A model generated the notes under the pieces. That model saw only the letters and a program-made list of their open reading frames with translations. It was not told the DNA's origin and did no database searches. Source: Priapulus caudatus (lineage: Eukaryota > Priapulida > Priapulimorpha > Priapulimorphida > Priapulidae). Taken from it: DNA of 35,381 bases. Positions 10,271 to 19,500 of this stretch are shown piece by piece; positions within the stretch are counted from its first letter, which is position 1; the number at the start of each line of letters is the position of its first letter. The position numbers and the translations under genes were made by a program. The stretch covers positions 82,375-117,755 of the forward strand of contig NW_014578030.1 in NCBI RefSeq assembly GCF_000485595.1, in the 5' to 3' direction.

Positions 10271-12915
10271 CACATGCGAGCTCACGTGCAGCGCAATTCG
10301 CTCCGATACGTATTTGATTCCGATTCCATAGGTCGATGTTTATCATCGCATCTCGCGCCTTCTCACGCTAGGGACCTCTGCGCCGATAAAACGGCCACTC
10401 ACGCGCGCACTCGTGTCTCGCCAGCCAGTTTGAATCCGGCACAGCATCGCACCGTTGCCAGGTGGAGTTGCTGCTCAGACCAGATCGCTACCGGCCAGAG
10501 CCCAATCTATGCTCCTGTCTGAACTAACAGCAACGCGATAACTAACTGTAACCACTATTCATACCTCCTCGATTGACGGCTTTCGCGGATTTCGATACAT
10601 TATAAAAGGAATAGAGACTCTGGGCGCTCGGCGGCTAAGAGAGGTTGCAGCAGCCACTTCGTAACTCATAGCCTCTTCATCGTGATAGAGATTCATAGTT
10701 GAACGCATATCGGCCGGATGAGAATAAGCTCTTCCCCTTATTCCAAAGGCTCGACACTAACTACTCTCTGGTCCTGTCTTCACCTATGTGGCCGATCGCG
10801 CCACCAAAATCATTGATTACAATTATTCTGCTACGTGGCCAGGAATAAGGACGATCTGGTGCGCGTACCGAAAAAATTACAATGACAGAAAAAACATTAT
10901 AAAATCTTTATTTCACATCCGTCCATTAGCGTACATTATTGAAGAATTTGGGCGTATGACCGAACAACTGGCCCCAACGAGACAGGAAAGATAAAAGTCG
11001 ATCAAAAGTAACTAAATACCTCGCACAATAGCGTCCACATCGCTATCCAGTTTAGCCATTACGAGCCAAGCGCGATCAAACAATCTGTCGATCTCGACCA
11101 ACGCAGCTTGCAGCTACGCATTGAGCATATCGATAGATTGCAGTAGGCCCTCGCTGACAATCGCGGATCCGAGCGCCGCGGATGAGTTTTGCCCAGTGCC
11201 ATGTGTCCCGCGTCCGTTATCGACCCGGCCCGTGTGTATGACCCGCCACTTTCAGGGGGGCAGCCTAGAAATGCTGCACGTGCGTACGCGTGTGCCCTCT
11301 TCGCGAATCTCGCGCTCTTTTGAATGAGATTAGGACGTAAGAAACAATTATGTTTATATTCACATAGACACTTTGAAGTTTAGTGGCCCGCTCGGCACCA
11401 AATTTTAACGTTTAGAATTTGCGGGCCCGACATCAAGGTTGGGGGCCCCGGGCCACCGGGCCACCGTAGTGTCGAGCCTTGCCTGTATCGCTCGGATGTG
11501 TAGGACCTGGAGGTCCGTCAGATCAGTCTGTCGACCTCCCGACACTATACTCGATTTGGCAGCGCGTCCGGACGGTCTGCACGCATTGTTCTTCCTGAGT
11601 ACTCACGAAGGCTTTAGCCTATCAGCTGGACAAACCGTTCCTTCGTACGTTTTAGCCCTATTAGGCGCGCAGTTCAAGCTTTTATCTATGGTTGAAGAAC
11701 ACAGAAGGTCCTCTAAGTCAACATTCTTTCCAGAACTGCAACTTAATCTTTAGACACAACAGACAGTGCCAATGGTAAGACACATCACTCGTCTGGTGGC
11801 CCGGTCGAGTGGCCACTGACTGAGAATTGAAATGCAAGACGAGGCTAGTGGCTGACCCGCTAAAAGGTTTCACCACCATAAGCGTCGGAGCTCAGAAGAG
11901 AGGCAGAGTTGTACGGTCGACGTTCACCGATCATAGGAGACACCAGGCAATCTTAAGGTTCGCCACCTTTAGTGAGCGACGCGATTGCCAGCAAAGATGT
12001 GCCTGCGGGCGTAACGATGATCGATGTCGTGCTTCGGGTACAGTAAGCGGGGATATCACCAACGACACGATGGCGGGTTCGCGCAGCCAGAGGGGCCAGG
12101 CTGGGGAACCGCGCCGTAAACAGCAACATTTAGTCATCGGCTGACCGGAGCCAGCGGGGATCAGTGACACGCGGAGATACGTACCCATCGCAGTTCGACT
12201 CCGACTGCGCAGTTATGCTACGCTACGATCGCATTCTTCCGAGTTGCTTATCCAGGATTATGAGGATAGTGCGCACCCAACCTCATCAACATGGGCCTGA
12301 AACGCGTCCGCTAAACTTTTCATCCGCCATCCAGGCTGCGCCGCAACAGATATGCTCAAGACAGCGAACCAATCCACCACGAACGAGAGCCACTGAACTT
12401 AGCTGGAGGGCACAGCTCATCAATTTTTCTCTTGCCACTAGTTGGATGACTCGCCAGTGATGATAGTAGTATATAACACTCACCAGGAGTACTAAGTGAA
12501 GACACCAGAAGTTGATTCGTAGGCCAGCTCTACTGATTTTCATGGATAACGCTCAGATACTCGCACCTATCCATCATTACACGACGTGCAATCAATTCGG
12601 TCTTATATGCGAATTCCATGGCTACGAGTTCGATGTGAATAAAAAAATACAAAATGGTAACAAAACATGAGCCTTCTTTTTTCACTGCTTTTTTCCTATC
12701 TTCTGCTAGTATTGTGTTACAGACCGACGAGACAAGCTAAAGTTTATCAGCTCGCTGTCGAGAACTATTAAATCATGGTATATCTCTATTTTGCAAGCTC
12801 TCACAGATAATGAAGACGCATTCATTATCACGAAATTATAATTTCACTTCGTTATGTGTAAACATGGCGCATCAATTGACGTGGCCATTAGTGGCGTCGT
12901 CACACTGAAACAAGA
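10271..12915. other. No gene recognised; balanced-composition DNA
   Basis: The largest frames are 82 codons (10274-10522), 68 codons (10788-10994), 104 codons (11439-11753) and 105 codons (11827-12144). I recognise no domain, catalytic motif or membrane segment in any. A possible tRNA T-arm-like string at 12189-12211 fails on loop size. CpG is not obviously depleted. Confidence 0.5.
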
Positions 12916-12999
12916 AGAAGTGTTCGTTTACCATCAAAAATAAAAGAAGTGTTCGTACATCGAAATAAAAAAGGCTGTTCGTTTACATCGAAAATAAAA
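12916..12999. repeat. Tandem trimer of ~28-bp unit
   Basis: Three adjacent imperfect units occupy 12916-12944, 12945-12970 and 12971-12999. Each carries the pattern a(a)g-tgttcgtttacatcgaaa followed by ataaaa, with single-base indels. The minus-strand frames of 68 and 97 codons here owe their openness and their repeated FIFD or YFRCKRT-like strings to this trimer. Confidence 0.8.
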
Positions 13000-13600
13000 G
13001 AGCGTTGAAGCGGTAGGCGTCCTGCCAAGAGCGCACCAAAGATAATGAAATCTCTCACACATGACCACAAAGCCCGAACTCGAGAAAAGCGACATGCGTA
13101 GTGCACTATAGAAGCCTACTACGCCAACACTCTGATAGGAAAAGGTGTTAGACGGCAGGCTTATGGCCATGTTGTGAACCATGCGCGTGTACCGGAGCGC
13201 ACGAGACGCAGGAAATTTCGTGCACACGATATGTCTGAGCGCGAGATGTCCAGCATAAACGCTCTAAAAAATATCAGAAAGGCGGTAGTGTTGAGCAATT
13301 TAAACTAAATAGTAGTAGAATGACGTTGTTTTCGATGATTAAATACAGCAGATTTTTGTCTGACGTAACCGTATCGTACACTATGCGCCTTCTTTCGGGC
13401 GTAAAAGTATCATGCGAGCTAGAAACTAATCTCCGACCCCACTGCGGAAAATGATAGAAATGGAATGCGGTGAGTATGCAAATGCTAGCGAGCGGTAAAA
13501 TTCCGGCATCGAGCCACGCCTGATCGGTAGTGACTTGTGCGGCCACGATTGGTGCTCTCTTCTGAGCAGCTCTATGCAAGCGCACGTGCGTGATAGACTA
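13000..13600. other. No gene recognised
   Basis: AT-moderate DNA with short unrecognised frames. No repeat boundary or RNA feature seen. Confidence 0.45.
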
Positions 13601-13822
13601 CTCGAGTAACTACGTAGACCGCGTGCAGCACCTGTTCTGCACCAGCTGGAAATGGCACTGCGAGCCCGCTTGCAACGCGCAGGAGGCAGCGCGGAGGCGC
13701 AGGCAGAGCGTGCATCTACGCCGGGGCCAGCAATCCCTGACGCACAGGCGGCGTGCGCCTCGCGAGGAAGCTGGGCCGCCATGAGAATTTGCGGCCTTGG
13801 CAGCCACACGACGCCATTGTAG
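13601..13822. other. GC-rich, CpG-containing patch with open frames on both strands
   Basis: This ~220-bp patch is clearly richer in GC and CpG than its flanks. On the plus strand a 56-codon frame runs from ATG at 13652 to a stop at 13820; its middle is rich in Ala, Gln, Glu and Arg. On the opposite strand a 127-codon frame (13426-13809) and an 80-codon frame (13610-13852) overlap it. I recognise no family in any of them. A degenerate exon or small CpG-rich element is possible, but mutual overlap in GC-rich DNA is also expected by chance. Confidence 0.35.
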
Positions 13823-14809
13823 AATAAACGTGAAAAGCCATGTCGCCTGCAAAAAGTATGTTAGTCAAAACGAGGAGCTACGTGATTTGAATTACAAACA
13901 GCGAAGGATTAGACATGGCTCTATCGAAAGCTAGCGCACGTGAAACGAAGTATAAGCTCCCTATGCGCTTTTCACACAATTAACTGCAATTGTCTAAATT
14001 TCTTTTAACCAGACACATTCAGTAATTTACACATAGTCGATGCCCGGCGACTTAGGCGTATCATTCTATGGCGTAATAGGAGGGAAAATGCCGGGACATT
14101 CTGATAGTTAAAAATCCGAGAATAATTTTTCACTTAAACGTTGAAGATTGTATGATTTCGTAGTCCCCTTATTTGCCATCGATGGCAACTTGGCCGTGGC
14201 TGGTGCAGCAAACCAAGATATATGTAGGTTGAATAGCCCGCCTAATGACTATCTCTTACTCTACGAGGTAAAGCCAAATACAACGTGCAGGGCGTCGAAA
14301 GATCGCTCTAAATGGCAGACTATTTGTCCAATAAACGAGAAGCTGTAGTCATATAATCTCTCCTTTATCATCTTTCCAATTCAACTACGCATGAAACTGT
14401 GATGAACATAGCGAATAGAGCCTCTACTAAATATATTTATCATTTACAATACTTTGTCAAGTAAAGGATGAGAAACAATGACGCTGAGATGTGATGAAGC
14501 ACCAGGCGGCAGTTGGCCGCCACGTAGCCCAAGCAAGTTATGCGAGACTCAGAGACGCGAATTCTTGCTGAGCCTTCACTACTATAATGATTTATCTGGC
14601 GTCAGAATATATCAAGTGTATAGCATCGCGCTCAGGATTCACTAAGATTATAGGCACTAGCCTTTCGACTAGGCGGTGTTGCCCACGTGTCAAGTTTTGG
14701 CACTTTTTTTTAAAAAGAGTCGGCCTGTAATTGTGACATTTCGCATGAGTCAAGTAACTATATCAGAAAAATCGTAGAAACCGCTTCGATCTATCACTTC
14801 TATGCAAAG
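13823..14809. other. No gene recognised
   Basis: AT-rich DNA with no frame above 66 codons. A short palindromic string gcggcagttggccgcc sits near 14507-14522, and an A/T run lies at 14703-14716. Nothing further is supportable. Confidence 0.45.
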
Positions 14810-15010
14810 CGCACACGACAATGTGACACATACCATCTGTCATAACACAAATACACAACGCACACACACTACCCACACGCATACATACAGCATACACTCA
14901 TAGTACACTCACACTAAACAAGTCAACACATCAACCAAGCACAACAACACCAAACGAGAGACGCACACAGCAGAGCCGCTTAGATTCAACGCCATATGCA
15001 CAAACAACGC
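14810..15010. repeat. Degenerate CA-rich simple sequence
   Basis: The plus strand is rich in acaca, cacac and catac without a fixed unit, like a decayed (CA)n tract. It is followed by AT-rich sequence. Confidence 0.6.
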
Positions 15011-15519
15011 ATCTTAGTTTATACTGTATAACAATGTAACTGAACAGCAGATAGAATAATACAAACTCTTTAGATTATATTATTGAGGAATTATTATTTG
15101 AATCAATTTATTCTGTAACATTATACTTGGCACTCAATATTATTACAGATTACAATAGTATAAGTGCATTTTTAGAAATAAAGATATAAATATCATAGTA
15201 TTCGCGACTAGTTCAGTACATAGTTGGGCAATTACATACTAGCCGATATGGCGAGAGCTGTGGTTTTATCCTTTATACTTAAGGAAAAGCCATTACAAAT
15301 GAGGCCGAGTAGCACAGGACACTTACGAGGCCGTCTGTATGACGTATTTATCCATGTGGATAAGTTGCGCACTGCTAGATCAATTTGTCAGTGTCCAGCG
15401 CGTGCAGCATCTCCGAGCAAGTACATATCGACTGCGAGCGAGAGATCACTATAATCTCAAAACGCTATATTGGTCTGATATCAAGTTTCGCGAGAGAAAT
15501 ACTAACCGGATTTGCGAGG
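15011..15519. other. No gene recognised; AT-rich then mixed
   Basis: From 15011 to 15230 the sequence is markedly AT-rich. From 15230 to 15520 short overlapping frames of 76 and 61 codons have no recognisable features. Confidence 0.45.
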
Positions 15520-15810
15520 ACTAACCTCTCTTTGTACTGCGATGTCTGATGTCTCTCTCGTCCTCTCTCTAACACAGACTCCTAGCACTACTCGCTTAGT
15601 TCTCACACGGCTCACTCATGCGCCTTCTCTATCTCTGCGGTTTACACTTCTCCACGTCGTCTCGGTTCTCTTCTCTGTGCTCATACAATATAGCTACGCC
15701 GCAACACATCAGACTACATCATACGCTCTTACGCTCGTTCTGACTCACTGAATGTCCATACGTCAACATTGCTCTCTATCTTCTCCTATATATACTCACC
15801 CCTTGTCAAG
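15520..15810. repeat. CT-rich strand-asymmetric low-complexity block
   Basis: The plus strand is dominated by C and T (ctctc, ttctc, tcact), with scattered intact ctctctc runs at about 15552-15572. It appears to be a decayed pyrimidine microsatellite or minisatellite similar in base choice to 19500-22380. Confidence 0.55.
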
Positions 15811-16278
15811 ATCTACCATCCTCTGACTAGTATGCACTAGTACGTAGCAGTGACTCGTTACCGCCAGGCGCACCTTGACTCTATGCCTCCTTAGGGTATT
15901 GTACCGGCTAGCTGTGATTTCGCGTGTGTGCAACCGCACGACGCGCTCGATACCGGATGGATAGTACATGGGGGTGAGCGTCGTCTCGTGTAGGAGCGCG
16001 CTAGCGGGCGGAATCCGCTCGTGGTAGATCGGTGGAGAAGGTTCGCGAGGAAACGTGTGGCAGTTCTCGTGTGCGGGTGAGGTCGCTGAGGCGATGCGGC
16101 TGCTCACTTGTGATCGCTTTGGAATTATGGGAGGGGTGCGCTAGGGCCGAAGTTGCATTGAGCTGGCGCTGTTGGACCATGCCACAGACAACAACTCGAG
16201 GCGTGCGTTGCGGGGCCCGCGCACAGGACTTCGATGCGGTATCGACGATGGATAACGTAGGTACGGTGAGAAGAAGAT
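15811..16278. other. No gene recognised; G-rich on the plus strand
   Basis: Composition flips from CT-rich to G-rich. Opposing frames of 103 (minus) and 82 (plus) codons show no recognisable motif. Weak collinear resemblance to 7400-7650 may extend the duplication leftwards, but I cannot establish it by eye. Confidence 0.4.
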
Positions 16279-16400
16279 AAGATTGATAATGTTGATGATG
16301 ATGATGAGTCAGTATCGAGACAGTAAAAGTGATGATGATGCCGATAGTAAGGTGTGATGATGATATATGATGTATAAGATGTATGATAGATGAGTACCTT
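16279..16400. repeat. (GAT)n-type microsatellite, interrupted
   Basis: Runs of gatgatgatgat occur at 16293-16307, 16330-16340 and 16355-16365, separated by related gata and tgat strings. This is an interrupted trinucleotide repeat. Confidence 0.8.
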
Positions 16401-16404
16401 GCTG

Positions 16405-16570
16405 ATAGTAGTTATAAGTAAGTAAAACTTTATTTAACCGCGAAAACATGTAGGTAAACAGCACACAATAAATTAGCGCAGACCTATCTTCCACATGCCG
16501 TCTCACAGCAATCAAGAACGCATTAAATATTAAAACAAGTGCCCGCAATAGCGGATGCGCCGCTCATCTA
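16405..16570 (-). mobile_element. Possible 3' tail of a non-LTR retroelement (fragment)
   Basis: Read on the minus strand, the segment ends with ggttaaataaagttttactt followed by acttata. That is a poly(A)-signal-like AATAAA context followed by a short TTAC-type tandem tail, an arrangement seen at the 3' ends of some non-LTR retrotransposons. The minus-strand frame here (16309-16548) is 79 codons and I do not recognise it. I know of no diagnostic domain in it, so this is a weak call; an ordinary AT-rich intergenic segment is the alternative. Confidence 0.25.
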
Positions 16571-16625
16571 ACCGTCTACTGCGGGACTCTGTCGGCTGGC
16601 AGTGAAGGGAGTCTAGCTAAACCCT

Positions 16626-18065
16626 GTTAGTCCCAAATGTGTTCATACAATACACGGCGCGAAACAGTGGACATGTGGCATCGTCAGATGCTGCGCACAT
16701 GAGTGTTGTGGCGTGCGGTGTGTGTGTAGGAACCGGTATGTGCTGCAGAGAATTTTTTGCGGTTGTAGGTGGTAGGTATCGTGTTAGTAGAAGGTTGCCA
16801 CGAAGATGGCCTGCGTACGATGGTTATTGACGTGTGGTCGTTTCAGTGAGGTGTGGGGAAGGTGATGTGGAAGCTCCCATCATTCCGTTCCAGTAGCAAC
16901 AATATTGCCAAGACAGAATAGCGTTAAGCACTCATCATTTACCTACGCCAAGCCTACAGGCAGGCAAATTTGCAATAGAGAGGCGTGCCACCTGCAACCC
17001 CAATTAACGCAGGCAAAAACTGCAAAGCCACCCTGGCTCATACATTATCATGGAACTATTGTGTGCGTGGAGCAGTGTACAGATGTAAGTTTGCAGTATG
17101 CAAAGTAATAGCTGATGTTTGGTGATGACGAGAAATATCATCCTTCTTCAGATGAAACTTTGATGGCTTTTGATAGGATTTCGACGTTAGTTGACTAGTT
17201 GCTGAGGGCCTCATACATCAAGGCATGTAGAGAGTCTACTAGCAAAACCATGGTACTGAGTCTATGTGTGGTTGCAACAGACAGTCACAACTGCCACGTG
17301 CACCGTGCGTTGCGAGCGCGCGTCAAGGGCAAAGGTGCGTGTTAGTGCGGGTAGACCAGCATCATGTGCGTGGTTGTGCCATGGCGTGCGAGCAGAAGGG
17401 ACAATTTCAATGGTCCTTTCAATAAACGCCATGAGAGACACGTGTGCGTGCGTATTAGGCAGCTGTCGAGAGCTAATACAAGAGGTGTTTGCTCGGAATT
17501 GCGCTCGTCTCAGTTGTGCGAGACATGTCCTCAGAAAATGTCTAAATATCTGCCCTCGTGCCCACGGACCTTTGACCTGTGCACCTTCCGAATGTTCGGC
17601 ACAGCGTGAATGCTTGTCCTACCATGATGCTACTACACCGACTTCACGAGCCGTAGGTCGAGCCGTTTAGATTTGGGCCGCACATTCCTGCATATTTCCC
17701 GCCCTCATACCTTAAGTTAAGGACGTGAATGTTCCCCGCCTTCTTTTACACCTCTTGACTTTGACCTTTGACCCCCAGCTTGCGAGCTCATTGCTGAATA
17801 AGTGGCGTGTTCTGGTGATTTACCCATCCTCCCCACACTTCCCGAATATCTGGTCGACCGGTTGAGGCGCTCGAATGGCTGGGTTCGATAGATCTGCGTG
17901 CGCCAAACTGTGTTGACGCCCGGCGGTGCGTGCGTGCGTTGTGTGTGCTGTAGTCGGCGACGCCGGTGACGGACGACCGCCAACAGTAACGGACTGTGTA
18001 CGCATTCTGGACGATGTTGTGGGTGTGTTGCGTGCTACGACGCACGGACGGACGATGGGTGTGGT
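16626..18065 (+). repeat. Copy 2 of the diverged direct duplication
   Basis: Partner of 8010-9750. Anchors run in order from gttagtc (16626) through agcactcatca (16927), gcctcatacatca (17208), acatgtcctcagaaa (17523), acctgtgcacct (17575), tgcatatttcccg (17689) and acctcttga (17750) to gctacgacgcacgg (18034). This copy is more compact. A 134-codon frame at 17266-17670 is interrupted by indels in copy 1 and not preserved, so it is not called. The segment includes cttgacctttgacccccagc (17754-17773), an AGGTCA-type direct repeat on the minus strand. The right part (17930-18120) is GT-rich where copy 1 carries CA-type minisatellite units. Confidence 0.8.
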
Positions 18066-18129
18066 GTTGTGATCGTGGGGAGTATAGTGTCTGCGTCGGT
18101 TGCGTATGGGTGCTGCGTTCATACAAATC

Positions 18130-19500
18130 GTTGCGTACCGTCGCTGGTGACTCACTCAAATGTAACGCTGCTACTAGCGCTCTGGATCTTACTCGAGGCG
18201 CTATTCTCTACTTAAGTTCTACTGCACTCTGAGCACTCGTTGCTCTGTACAAGATAGTCAAGCTCACACAATAACACAGCTATAACAGTAGGAGCTCTAT
18301 TATACAGCGACTATTCAACTATACGGATATATGTTACCTACTGTTAGCAGTATTGCGAACAACGGTTTGCGATGAAGGCGAGTCTTTGTTACTAAACAAA
18401 CCAAGAGTATATGGAGATAGGCGTTTATCACAATACTATCAACTTCATTTATTGTGATTGAATAAGGAGTTCAGGGACATTACGTAAAACATCGTAATTG
18501 AGCCTAGCGCTAGGAGCTTACCTGCAGCCTTCTTGATGTGGAGTGGATTTAAGAGAAGCACCATGCGAGCTGGAAACGTTGGCGCATTGGAGACGAAGAA
18601 TACATAACTAGAACAACAACCATTCTTTTTAGGAATCTTCTCTCTAATATGCGAAGGGAAATGCGCAATAAACGTCTTTACGATACAGATCCTCGAAACG
18701 CGATTCATCATCAAGCAAAAGACTGTGTCTGCGCAGCATGCGAAATTTGCGCTGGATACGCATTAGTACTGATCTCGACACTGAGCAAAGTCGCGCCCAC
18801 CAGAAAACACATTGACGTCTAAGACAATAGAAATGCGTTGCTGCTGTTAGCGCACACCGTGATCACGAGCAAAAATAACCTCGCTGTTATGGCAAAGTCA
18901 TATAATAATTTTAAGTCAACGAATTTAAGTCACAGTAATTGATCGTCCTGCGCTCACAAGTAACATAGCACGCCAATTCTAGGCTAGGAGTTTTATATAA
19001 TGCGGATCATGCTGCAGCGCACCTAAAATGCCTCCAGTGCAACGTATATAGAGCGATCCGCCGAGATTAGTGCTCATTCTGCGCACATTTAGCCGATCCG
19101 GTGCAAATCTTGTTTTATGTTTCAGAGGTGGAATGTTCTCAAATCGTCCTTATTCAATGGCTACTAGTATATTCGTCTACAGTCCATGCCTAGCCCAGCG
19201 GAGCCACACTACTTAAAGGTAAGCTCCAAGAGTCACTGCCAGTTTCGCCAAATCCCTCTGATAGAAACTTTACGCGTCTTACCTCTTTGACACTGACTTC
19301 ACCACCGCCAGTAAAGGCTAGAGAGGGAAGCTGTATTTTACTAGGATTGTCCCAACCATTCGTTAGCGAGTTAGTTTGCACAAATCATCTATCGCAGTCC
19401 TTTTTAGTCTCAATCTACTTTTTATCATCTGTTACTTATATCACCACATATCGCGGTCAATTCAACGATTCTGCTTAAGCTGACTATTGTCATTAGATAA
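18130..19500. other. No gene recognised
   Basis: Frames are at most 89 codons (18445-18714, minus) and unrecognised. Composition is balanced to AT-rich. I see no repeats or RNA structures here. Confidence 0.5.

Noticed and set aside
12189-12211. tRNA T-arm-like string cgcagttcgactccgactgcg
   Set aside because: The stem closes only with an 11-nt loop instead of 7, and no acceptor, D or anticodon arms are visible upstream.
17266-17670. 134-codon frame in copy 2 of the duplication
   Set aside because: The homologous interval in copy 1 is broken by indels and the frame is not preserved around the best-conserved anchors, for example acatgtcctcagaaa.
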